A stretch of 7,086 nt of DNA from Hyphomicrobiales bacterium (lineage in GTDB: Bacteria; Pseudomonadota; Alphaproteobacteria; Rhizobiales; Xanthobacteraceae): assembly GCA_017304505.1 (NCBI GenBank), contig JAFKKQ010000352.1, positions 1 through 7,086 of the forward strand, written 5' to 3'. This document shows positions 1 to 7,086 of the stretch, piece after piece (within the stretch, counting starts at the first letter, position 1; the number at the start of each line of letters is the position of its first letter). Made by a program: the position numbers and the translations under genes. Under the pieces are notes generated by a model, which was given only the letters and a program-made list of their open reading frames with translations, was not told where the DNA came from and ran no database searches.

Positions 1-126
1 GCGATGATCCGGCCGCCGATAAAGGATTTGCGCGGTGGTCAGCCCATAGCCGGCCACCTGCTTCCGGAAGTCCGTTGAAGCCTCCTTGCCGGGGCCGTAT
101 TCGGAGTGCATCCGCTTCGACGTCAT
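1..126 (-). CDS. usg: Usg family protein, 5' part only (runs off left edge)
   Basis: Reading the minus strand from position 126 gives 42 residues in an open frame to the window edge, so the C-terminus and stop lie outside. The segment from about residue 19 contains DFRKQVAGYGLTTAQILYR and then a PDH motif. I recognise this as the conserved N-terminal half of the Usg family, small alphaproteobacterial proteins of unknown function first noted beside trp genes. The ATG at 126 is preferred because a clear GGAGG lies 8 nt upstream on the minus strand (plus positions 135-139). An upstream in-frame ATG at 144 would add six residues (MAEDSG) but has no visible ribosome binding site and would place that Shine-Dalgarno inside the gene. 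An in-frame ATG at 111 is also possible. The gene is divergent from groES. No biochemical role can be assigned from the sequence. Confidence 0.75.
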   Translation of the reverse strand, partial: MTSKRMHSEYGPGKEASTDFRKQVAGYGLTTAQILYRRPDHR

Positions 127-218
127 GCCCGAATCCTCCGCCATGATCGCAATAGTGTTGGCGGGGTAACCGGAATCGGCAAGCCTATTGTTTGAAATAA
201 CTGCGCGATTTCAGTGCG

Positions 219-245
219 TTAGCAGCATCGACACGCGATTGCTGA
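219..245 (+). promoter_or_regulatory. Possible second, degenerate CIRCE-like operator
   Basis: TTAGCAGCA, a 9-nt spacer, then GATTGCTGA. Against the CIRCE consensus TTAGCACTC-N9-GAGTGCTAA the left arm matches at 6 of 9 positions and the right arm at 7 of 9, with exactly the canonical spacing. It lies 30 nt upstream of the better CIRCE copy and overlaps a weak -35-like hexamer. The outer part of each arm is well kept, but the inner three bases of the left arm are not, so HrcA affinity would be expected to be low. It may be an auxiliary operator or a decayed copy; chance is not excluded. Confidence 0.35.
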
Positions 246-270
246 CAACGGCAAGGCGGCGGCTTTTTCA
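242..270 (+). promoter_or_regulatory. Tentative groESL promoter (-35 CTGACA, weak -10)
   Basis: CTGACA at 242-247 resembles a -35 element. With a 17-nt spacer the -10 position falls on TTTTCA (265-270), a poor match. The reason to favour it is position: transcription would start a few bases inside the CIRCE element at 276-302, the usual geometry for HrcA repression. A competing candidate is TTGATG (321-326) with TTATCT (342-347) at a 15-nt spacing, but that would put CIRCE upstream of the promoter. I see no convincing sigma-32 sequence with a CCCCAT-type -10. Confidence 0.22.
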
Positions 271-275
271 TTCCG

Positions 276-302
276 CTGGCAGTCGACAGAGATGAGTGCT
301 AA
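276..302 (+). promoter_or_regulatory. CIRCE element (HrcA operator) upstream of groESL
   Basis: CTGGCAGTC, 9-nt spacer GACAGAGAT, then GAGTGCTAA. The right arm is a perfect match to the CIRCE consensus. The left arm matches TTAGCACTC at 6 of 9 positions, with changes at positions 1, 3 and 7. CIRCE is the binding site of the HrcA repressor. It controls groESL in many bacteria, including many alphaproteobacteria, because HrcA needs GroEL for activity and so senses free chaperonin. Location (131 nt before the groES start) and orientation fit repression of this operon. The imperfect left arm may mean weaker binding than a fully symmetric site. Confidence 0.88.
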
Positions 303-432
303 AAAATTTCACCGTCCCTCTTGATGGATGGAACAGGCCGCTTATCTCGCGGCCTTGAGAGGAGCCGCGAAGGCAACTTCCGGCGCCTTTTCATTCCAAA
401 ATATCAGTCTTTTCAGGCTTATGGAGGATACC
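303..432 (+). other. groES 5' leader with a small GC hairpin
   Basis: This is the untranslated stretch between CIRCE and the groES start; its exact 5' end depends on the unproved start site. AGGCCGC (335-341) pairs with GCGGCCT (349-355) around a 7-nt loop. A second, weaker pairing of AAGGC (370-374) with GCCTT (385-389) is possible. Immediately before groES, TTATGG (419-424) can pair with CCATGA (431-436, including one G-T pair), which would enclose the Shine-Dalgarno and start codon. An open plus-strand frame crosses this leader but shows no resemblance to a protein. I do not see the conserved end of a ROSE thermometer. Confidence 0.4.
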
Positions 433-747
433 ATGAAGTTCCGCCCGCTTCACGACCGTGTCGTCGTCAAGCGTGTCACCGCCGAGGAGAAGAGCGCCGG
501 TGGCATCATCATCCCCGATTCCGCGCAAGAGAAGCCGTCGCAGGGCGAAGTTGTCGCTGTCGGCCCGGGCGGGCGCGACGAGGCCGGCAAGCTGATCCCG
601 ATCGACATCAAGGTCGGCGACCGGGTGCTGTTCGGCAAGTGGTCCGGCACCGAGGTCAAGATCGACGGCCAGGAGCTCCTGATCATGAAGGAGTCCGACA
701 TCATGGGCGTGATCGACGAGCCGGCAACCAAGAAGAAAGCCGCCTGA
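433..747 (+). CDS. groES: Co-chaperonin GroES (Cpn10)
   Basis: This 104-residue protein is the lid of the GroEL chaperonin. Seven copies form a dome that caps the GroEL ring in the cytosol and encloses the folding substrate. The sequence is full length for a rhizobial GroES. It opens with [14 protein letters not shown] and has the mobile-loop region at about residues 17-35, including the GGIIIP motif (23-28) that contacts the GroEL apical domain. The GEVVAVGPG strand (38-46) and the [18 protein letters not shown] block (62-79) follow. The C-terminus is a lysine-rich tail, TKKKAA. The start at 433 is fixed by GGAGG at 423-427, 5 nt upstream, and by family alignment; an upstream in-frame ATG at 328 has no such support. 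groEL follows 35 nt later in the same operon. Control is probably by HrcA at the upstream CIRCE. Confidence 0.98.
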   Translation: MKFRPLHDRVVVKRVTAEEKSAGGIIIPDSAQEKPSQGEVVAVGPGGRDEAGKLIPIDIKVGDRVLFGKWSGTEVKIDGQELLIMKESDIMGVIDEPATKKKAA

Positions 748-764
748 CGAACCGCCTTCGCTGA

Positions 765-2417
<1,653 letters not shown>

Positions 2418-2437
2418 TCCCTCTACAACTCGAAAAG

Positions 2438-2466
2438 CGAAGGCCCGGGGAAACCTGGGCCTTCGT
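2438..2466 (+). terminator. Hairpin terminator of the groESL operon
   Basis: CGAAGGCCCGGG (2438-2449) pairs with CCTGGGCCTTCG (2454-2465) around a GAAA tetraloop. This is a 12-bp stem with one G-T pair, extendable by a further G-T pair at its base. It begins 20 nt after the groEL stop. The T-run after it is short and broken (TCATT), so termination may be partial or helped by other factors, but stem strength and position make a terminator the clear reading. Confidence 0.85.
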
Positions 2467-2558
2467 CATTCTGGAGCCATGAATCGAGAAAAATAGAAAC
2501 GACCACAAAAGAAGCGGTGCGCGTTCATCCGGCGTCACCGCGTCCTTGTGGCCGTCGA

Positions 2559-2588
2559 GGCGATGAACGAAGATCGTCGTTCATCGCC
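2559..2588. repeat. Perfect 12-bp inverted repeat upstream of the DUF72 gene
   Basis: GGCGATGAACGA (2559-2570), 6-nt loop AGATCG, then TCGTTCATCGCC (2577-2588), with no mismatches. The heptamer GTTCATC at its core also occurs at 2522-2528, giving three half-site copies within about 65 bp. The repeat ends 38 nt before the preferred start of the DUF72 gene. It could be a transcription-factor operator, an RNA hairpin in the leader, or a second terminator. The base composition after it (CGCTTGAAAATCTTT) is not a typical terminator T-tract. Confidence 0.6.
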
Positions 2589-2626
2589 GCTTGAAAATCT
2601 TTATGCCCGAGCCATGTGACATCGGC

Positions 2627-3436
2627 ATGACAAAGAAATCAGGGCAAATTCGCATCGGCATCGGCGGCTGGACCTTCGAGCCGTGGCGCGGTGTATTCTA
2701 TCCGAAAGGGTTGGCACATGCGAAGGAACTGGCCTACGCCAGCGAACGCCTCACCTCGATTGAGGTCAATGGCACATTTTACCGCTCGCAAACGCCGACA
2801 ACCTTCCGCAAATGGGCGAGCGAGGTGCCGCCGGGCTTCGTGTTCTCCCTCAAGGGCCCCCGGTTTGCCACCAACCGGCGTGTCCTCAAGGAGGCCGGCG
2901 ACTCGATCAAACGCTTCCTGGATTCCGGCGTGACCGAGTTGGGCGACCACCTCGGCCCCCTGCTCTGGCAATTCGCGCCGACCAAGAAATTCGATGAAGC
3001 AGACTTCGGCGGCTTCCTCGAATTGCTGCCCGACACATTCGACGGCCGCAAGCTGCGGCACGTCGTCGAGGTGCGGCACGACAGCTTCCTTGTACCGGAC
3101 TTCATCGCCATGCTGCGCCAATTCAACATGCCGGCGGTGTTCACCGACCACGTGGAATATCCCAACATCGCTGACATCACCGGCGACTTCCTCTATGCGA
3201 GGCTGCAGCGCGGCCAGGATACGGTACCCACCGCCTATCCGCCCAAAGAGATCGGCGCCTGGGTCGCACGGCTCACGGAATGGGTGCAAGGCGGGGAGCC
3301 GAAGGACCTGCCGCGCGTCGATACGGCTCACAAGCCCAAGACCGTACCACGCGACGTGTTCGCCTACGTCATCCATGAGGGCAAGGTGCGCGCGCCGGCC
3401 GCGGCAATGGCGCTGATCGAACGGCTCGGGGGCTAA
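2627..3436 (+). CDS. DUF72 family protein (YecE-like, TIM-barrel fold)
   Basis: This 269-residue cytosolic protein is of the DUF72 / YecE family, a TIM-barrel group whose molecular function is not established. Visible family blocks are IGGWTFEPW (12-20), EVNGTFY (46-52), FSLKGPR (73-79), LGPLLWQFAP (109-118), VEVRHDSF (147-154) and DFLYARLQ (187-194). The usual C-terminal Asn-rich YFNN-type motif is replaced by DVFAYVIHEGKVRAPAAAMAL (243-263), which I associate with the rhizobial subgroup. The ATG at 2627 is chosen because the conserved family sequence starts a few residues later. In-frame ATG 2603 and TTG 2591 would add a non-conserved extension, and none of the three has a good ribosome binding site. 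The stop is only 2 nt before the DUF488 start, so the two genes are very probably one transcript with coupled translation. Confidence 0.9.
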   Translation: MTKKSGQIRIGIGGWTFEPWRGVFYPKGLAHAKELAYASERLTSIEVNGTFYRSQTPTTFRKWASEVPPGFVFSLKGPRFATNRRVLKEAGDSIKRFLDSGVTELGDHLGPLLWQFAPTKKFDEADFGGFLELLPDTFDGRKLRHVVEVRHDSFLVPDFIAMLRQFNMPAVFTDHVEYPNIADITGDFLYARLQRGQDTVPTAYPPKEIGAWVARLTEWVQGGEPKDLPRVDTAHKPKTVPRDVFAYVIHEGKVRAPAAAMALIERLGG

Positions 3437-3438
3437 TC

Positions 3439-3915
3439 GTGGCGCGGGCCAAGCCGAAAGCAACGCCGACGCTGTTCACCATCGGCTATGAAAAGGCAAC
3501 ATCCGCCGCCGTTCTCGCCGAACTGAAGCGCGCCAAGGTCAAGATTCTGGTCGATACTCGTGCGGTCGCGGCATCGCGCCGGGCGGGCTTCTCCAAGCGT
3601 CAACTCGCCGCTTCGATCGATGATGCGGGCATCGCCTATCTGCACCTGCAGAAGCTCGGCACGCCGGCCGAAGGGCGCGAAGCGGCACGGGCGGGCAAGC
3701 TCGACACGCTTTGGCGCATCTACGGCAAGCACCTCGCCACTTCCGATGCCATCGCCGCGATGGAGGAGCTGGTGTCGATCGTCGGGTCGGGCCAGCCCGT
3801 CTGTCTGCTCTGCTACGAGCGCGACCACGCCTGCTGTCATCGCAGCCGCATAGCCGAGATCGTGTCCGAGCGCACGGGCGCGGGCATCGTCGATCTCATC
3901 CCGAGGCTGTTCTAA
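3439..3915 (+). CDS. DUF488 family protein
   Basis: This 158-residue protein is of the DUF488 family, function unknown. Family features are the N-terminal TIGYEKAT (14-21) and VDTRAVAASRRAGFSK (38-53) with its conserved Asp-x-Arg. HLQKLGTP (69-76) and the C-terminal CLLCYERDHACCHR (122-135) complete the pattern. The last carries four cysteines and a histidine next to the family hallmark C-x-E-x(n)-CHR, suggesting a metal site or catalytic cysteine (inference). It starts with GTG at 3439, two bases after the DUF72 stop. The only Shine-Dalgarno-like sequence is the GGGGG near 3428-3432 inside the preceding gene, which fits translational coupling. No membrane segment or signal peptide is visible. 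It converges on the MFS gene with 64 bp between stops, where no clear terminator is seen. Confidence 0.9.
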   Translation: MARAKPKATPTLFTIGYEKATSAAVLAELKRAKVKILVDTRAVAASRRAGFSKRQLAASIDDAGIAYLHLQKLGTPAEGREAARAGKLDTLWRIYGKHLATSDAIAAMEELVSIVGSGQPVCLLCYERDHACCHRSRIAEIVSERTGAGIVDLIPRLF

Positions 3916-3979
3916 CTCTTGTATCGACGAATTTTCTTCACGCGAACCGGCGCCCGCCCCACTCGAAACGCTTGGCATC

Positions 3980-5206
3980 CTATTCGGCCGGCTGCGGCGC
4001 CTTCAGATCGCGCTCCACACCGTTGACCAGGATCGCCACGCCGGCCGTTCCGACGACAAAGCCGAAAGCGATGATCGCTGTCACACCGAGCACGAGGCCG
4101 AAGCCGCCGCGGCTATGCAGGAACGCAATCATCGAGATCGCAGCGCCCGAGATCAGATAGGTGATGAAGTAGCGCACCGCGTAAACCCGTGCCCGCCAGG
4201 CATCGGCCGTGTAACGAGCGATGACGAAATCGTTGACCGTCACCTGGGCATAGATAAAGGCGATCGAGAATGCGAGCGCGGCCAGCAGCGCATAGCCCGT
4301 CGCGTAGACCACCCACACAATGCCGATAAACTGCATCAGCCCGGTGAACGCGAAAACCAGGTGCGCCGGATATCTCTCGATGATGCGCCCGACCGCCAAC
4401 TGGGCCACCGCGCCACAGAGGAAGACGGCGGTCGCGATGCTGCCGATCTCGACCAGAGAAATGCCGCTGATGCGCTCATCGATCAGCTTCGGCAGCGCGA
4501 TCGTAAGAGTGTTGAACACCAGACCGGCCGTGGTACCGATCAGGATGAACAACGCGAATACCGTCACCATAACGCCCATGCTGAGCCGCACGTCGGGCGC
4601 GGCGCTGCGTCCGGCCTTCTGCTGCCGGTCGTCCGGCACCAGGATCAAATAAGCAACGCCGGCCGCGACACAGAGTACGGCCGGAACCAGAAACGCGCCA
4701 CGCCAGCCGACCCAAGCTGTCAACACCGCGGTGATGCCCGCGGCAAGCGACACGCCAAGATTGCCGCAGACGCCGTTGAAGGCGAGCGTGCGGCCGCGGT
4801 TGGTCGCCGCCGCCACAACAATCGCGGTGCCGACCGGGTGATAGATCGACGCGAACACTCCGAGCGCGAAGAGTGCTACGGCCAGCATGATGAAATTCGG
4901 CGACAGCGCTGCAGCGGCAAGGCTTAGACCGCAACCGATGTAAAACGCCACCATCATGTAGCGGCGGCTCCAACGGTCGGCGAGCCAGCCTGCCGGGAGC
5001 GAAAAAATGCCAAAGGCGAAAAAGGAAGCGGTGCCCAGCACCAGCAGTTCGCTATAAGGCCGCCCATACACGGCTTCGAGACCGATCACCACGGTTGGAA
5101 AAATCAACATCACGTAATGATCGACGCCGTGGGCTAGGTTGTTGAAGCCTATCGTGAGACGCCGACGGGTCTCGTCGCCAAAAGTCTGAACGATGGGACT
5201 CGTCAT
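3980..5206 (-). CDS. Major facilitator superfamily transporter, Fsr-like
   Basis: This 408-residue inner-membrane protein has the hydrophobic pattern of a 12-helix MFS secondary transporter. It has two six-helix halves joined by a charged loop at about residues 191-210 (PDDRQQKAGR and on). The MFS signature between helices 2 and 3 is GWLADRWSRR (73-82). The IYHPVG (121-126) and GNLGVSLAAG (148-157) segments, and the HGVDH near helix 1 (26-30), recall the fosmidomycin-resistance (Fsr) type of efflux carriers. That sub-family call is by resemblance only and the substrate is unknown. The ATG at 5206 has an AGAAGGG (plus 5217-5223) about 10 nt upstream. It is divergent from the bcsS-like gene and convergent with the DUF488 gene, so it is probably transcribed alone. 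No regulator gene sits next to it. Confidence 0.88.
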   Translation of the reverse strand: MTSPIVQTFGDETRRRLTIGFNNLAHGVDHYVMLIFPTVVIGLEAVYGRPYSELLVLGTASFFAFGIFSLPAGWLADRWSRRYMMVAFYIGCGLSLAAAALSPNFIMLAVALFALGVFASIYHPVGTAIVVAAATNRGRTLAFNGVCGNLGVSLAAGITAVLTAWVGWRGAFLVPAVLCVAAGVAYLILVPDDRQQKAGRSAAPDVRLSMGVMVTVFALFILIGTTAGLVFNTLTIALPKLIDERISGISLVEIGSIATAVFLCGAVAQLAVGRIIERYPAHLVFAFTGLMQFIGIVWVVYATGYALLAALAFSIAFIYAQVTVNDFVIARYTADAWRARVYAVRYFITYLISGAAISMIAFLHSRGGFGLVLGVTAIIAFGFVVGTAGVAILVNGVERDLKAPQPAE

Positions 5207-5444
5207 TATTGCGGCGCCCTTCTGAATCTCGCGGGTAAAACCGAGACAGCATATAGCGTGCGGCGGGTGGCTCTCCTATGCCGATTTGACAGAGCTGCCG
5301 GGTGACGGATCGCCCAATACGAAAAACGCAGATATTTCATGGAGTTTAGCGCCCTTCGCAGCGCGGCGGCACTGGACTCCGAAACCGGCGCAGACATAGT
5401 CTTGCGGGTCGCACATTGTCGGCGACGGGGCTTTGGGGGCCTCG

Positions 5445-6185
5445 ATGGTTGTGTGGGGGCGTATCGCTACGGCGGCCGTTCTGGCCGTGGCGTTGAGCAC
5501 GGTGGCGCAAACTGTTCCAGCCGAACCGGGGCCGGCTGGCCAGCTTCAACCCCGCTATCTGCTCTTTTCATCCACCGATGTCTGGCGTCAGGGCGGTTTC
5601 ACGCATGGCGGCATCGTCTGGGCGCCGTCCGGCCCCGATCGCGACGGGCCGGTGCTCAAACTCATGTTCGGCGGTGGCGTCTATCGCTACGTGTCGGGCA
5701 GCCTTGGAAACATCGATGTCCAGGGCCGCGAGCTTTCCGCAGAGATCCTGCCCGGCTGGCGGTTCGTTCGCGGCAAGCTGATTGTCTCAGCTTTCCTTGG
5801 TGCCGATTTCCAACGCCACAGGCTGCTGCCGGACGATCCCTCCGCAGGATTGCGCGGCGGCTATGCCGGCGCCCGCGCCGGATTCGAACTCTGGTATGAG
5901 CCAACGGCAGCCACCATGCTCGCGGCTGACGCCTCCGGCTCGACGATTGGGCCGAGCTATTCGGCCCGGCTTGCGGCCGGCTGGCGAATACTGGACCGCT
6001 TCTATTTTGGGCCGGAGGTCTCAGGCTTCAGCGCAGACGGCAACTACAGGCAGTTTCGTGCCGGCCTGCACATCACCGGGTTGCGTATTAAAAGCTTTGA
6101 ATGGTCGATGGGCCTCGGCTGGGCCACCGACAGCGACCACCACGACGGCGCTTACGGCAAGCTCGGCGTCTTCACTCGCCGCTGA
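5445..6185 (+). CDS. bcsS: BcsS-like secreted protein (cellulose biosynthesis BcsS family)
   Basis: This is a 246-residue exported protein. The first 25 or so residues (Arg6, then a hydrophobic stretch AAVLAVALSTVAQT) look like a Sec signal peptide with cleavage probably near residues 21-27. The mature part resembles the alphaproteobacterial BcsS family: YLLFSSTDVWRQGGFTHGG (38-56), LMFGGGVYRY (73-82), LPGWRF (102-107), GYAGARAGFELWYEP (139-153), SYSARLAAGWR (171-181), FYFGPEV (186-192) and LGWATDSD (224-231) before a C-terminal GVFTRR. Alternating hydrophobic and aromatic strands suggest a small beta-barrel or beta-rich envelope protein (inference). The family is named from cellulose synthesis loci, but its role is poorly defined. 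The ATG at 5445 has GGGGG 5 nt upstream; an in-frame TTG at 5433 is less likely. No bcsA, bcsB or bcsZ is present in the window. Confidence 0.82.
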   Translation: MVVWGRIATAAVLAVALSTVAQTVPAEPGPAGQLQPRYLLFSSTDVWRQGGFTHGGIVWAPSGPDRDGPVLKLMFGGGVYRYVSGSLGNIDVQGRELSAEILPGWRFVRGKLIVSAFLGADFQRHRLLPDDPSAGLRGGYAGARAGFELWYEPTAATMLAADASGSTIGPSYSARLAAGWRILDRFYFGPEVSGFSADGNYRQFRAGLHITGLRIKSFEWSMGLGWATDSDHHDGAYGKLGVFTRR

Positions 6186-6190
6186 ACGGA

Positions 6191-7086
6191 TCAATCCAAC
6201 GTCCGACGGAACCGGGTCACCGCAATGACCATCGCAACAAGCATCAAGCCGGCCAACGTCACCGTGTCGTAGTGCAAGTCCGGCAGCGACGAGCCCTTGA
6301 GCATGATTGCCCGCACGATCCGCAAATAATGCGTCAACGGCAGGCATTCACCGATCCACTGTGCCCAAACCGGCATGCCGGCGAATGGAAACATGAACCC
6401 GGAAAGCAAGATGTTCGGCAAAAAGAACATCATCGACATCTGCACCGCCTGCAACTGGTTCTGTGCCACGGTGGAGAACGTGTAGCCGACCGATAGATTG
6501 GTGGCGATGAACAATGTGCTGAGAGCCGCCAACAGCCACAGGCTGCCGAAAACAGGGACACCGAACAGCCCGATGCCCACGCCGATAATCAAAGCCGCCT
6601 GGACAAAGCCGACGATAATGTAGGGGATGATCTTTCCGATCATGATCTCGACCGGTGTGATCGGCATCGCCAGCAGGCTTTCCATCGTCCCGCGCTCGAT
6701 CTCGCGGGTGACCGATAACGCTGTGAAGATCAGCATCGTCATGGTCAGGATGGTGCCGACAAGCCCCGGCACGATATTGAGTTGTGTCGCGGCCGCCGGA
6801 TTATAACGGGCGTGCGTACGGACCTCGAACAGCGGCGTGCCGCTTTCCGGCAAGCCGCGATCATGGGCGAGAGCAGACTGCAGCAGCGGCCCCAACGCTG
6901 CGACCGCCGCCCCCGAGGCAACCGGATCGGTGGCGTCGGCCGCCACCAGGATGGCAGGCCTGTCACCGCGACGCACCGCTCGCTCAAACCCACGCGGGAT
7001 TTCGATGGCGAACAGAACCTCGCCCGATGCCAGAACCTCATCAAATTCGGCTTCATTCTTCAGTTGTCGTGTGATCTTGAAATACT
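6191..7086 (-). CDS. ABC-2 type transporter permease, C-terminal part (YhhJ/YbhS-like)
   Basis: The minus-strand frame stays open to the right edge, giving 297 visible residues with the N-terminus missing. A GTG at 6976 is not the start, because coding sequence (LASGEVLFAIEIPRGFERAV and more) continues upstream of it. The first 115 or so visible residues are the extracytoplasmic domain that follows helix 1 in this family, ending in the typical RYNPAAATQLNIVPGLVG. Then comes a membrane helix, the REIERGTMESLLAMPITPVEIMIGK coupling region that contacts the ATPase, and about four more hydrophobic segments, ending TRFRRTLD. Such permeases work with an ATP-binding subunit and often a HlyD-type adaptor, encoded upstream and here outside the window. 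The substrate is unknown; multidrug or envelope export is the usual guess. Its stop is 5 bp from the oppositely directed bcsS-like stop. Confidence 0.9.
   Translation of the reverse strand, partial: YFKITRQLKNEAEFDEVLASGEVLFAIEIPRGFERAVRRGDRPAILVAADATDPVASGAAVAALGPLLQSALAHDRGLPESGTPLFEVRTHARYNPAAATQLNIVPGLVGTILTMTMLIFTALSVTREIERGTMESLLAMPITPVEIMIGKIIPYIIVGFVQAALIIGVGIGLFGVPVFGSLWLLAALSTLFIATNLSVGYTFSTVAQNQLQAVQMSMMFFLPNILLSGFMFPFAGMPVWAQWIGECLPLTHYLRIVRAIMLKGSSLPDLHYDTVTLAGLMLVAMVIAVTRFRRTLD

Noticed and set aside
321..347. TTGATG with TTATCT as an alternative groES promoter
   Set aside because: The spacing is only 15 nt and it would leave CIRCE upstream of the promoter, poor geometry for repression; also the TTATCT lies in the loop of a hairpin. 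Kept only as an alternative.
321..764. A 147-codon plus-strand frame overlapping groES
   Set aside because: It is Arg-rich frame-shifted shadow sequence; groES in the other frame is unmistakable.
3916..3979. Possible bidirectional terminator between the DUF488 and MFS genes
   Set aside because: Only short GC-rich matches such as GGCGCC are present; no stable hairpin followed by a T-tract was found on either strand.
4115..4927. A 270-codon plus-strand frame opposite the MFS gene
   Set aside because: It is Arg/Asp/His-rich antisense shadow; the minus-strand frame has clear MFS signatures and membrane helices.
5286..5291. A perfect TTGACA hexamer in the MFS-bcsS divergent region
   Set aside because: No acceptable -10 lies 16-18 nt downstream (ATCGCC at 17), and it sits about 150 bp before the bcsS start, so a promoter cannot be supported from sequence alone.
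5339..5899. A 186-codon plus-strand frame overlapping the start of the bcsS-like gene
   Set aside because: It is frame-shifted relative to the bcsS-like frame, Arg-rich and without family resemblance; the bcsS frame has a signal peptide and family motifs.

Overview
The window looks like chromosomal DNA from a GC-rich alphaproteobacterium, most likely of the order Hyphomicrobiales (Bradyrhizobium / Rhodopseudomonas / Xanthobacteraceae side). This rests on three things: a GroES/GroEL pair of rhizobial type behind a CIRCE operator, a Usg-family gene and a BcsS-family gene (both largely alphaproteobacterial), and strongly GC-biased third codon positions. The assignment is by recognition of protein families, not by a database search.

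Layout. Positions 1-126 (minus) hold the 5' end of a usg-like gene running off the left edge. A divergent intergenic region of about 300 bp follows, with a good CIRCE element (276-302), a possible second degenerate copy (219-245), and an untranslated groES leader. The chaperonin operon groES (433-747) and groEL (783-2417) is closed by a strong hairpin terminator at 2438-2466. After about 160 bp, which contain a perfect 12-bp inverted repeat (2559-2588), comes a two-gene unit: a DUF72 (YecE-like) protein (2627-3436) and a DUF488 protein (3439-3915), only 2 nt apart. A 12-helix MFS transporter (3980-5206, minus) faces this unit. Divergent from it is a secreted BcsS-like protein (5445-6185, plus). 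This converges, with a 5-bp gap, on the C-terminal part of an ABC-2 type permease (6191 to the right edge, minus).

How the genes work together. groES and groEL form one chaperonin machine, probably under HrcA/CIRCE repression and perhaps heat-shock control. The DUF72 and DUF488 genes are almost certainly co-transcribed and probably act together, but their function is not established. The MFS transporter, BcsS-like protein and ABC permease are separate transcription units on alternating strands, with no visible shared pathway. Most of the window is ordinary core genome. The least explained parts are the DUF72-DUF488 pair, the possible double CIRCE, the inverted repeat upstream of DUF72, and a bcsS-like gene with no cellulose synthase genes beside it.
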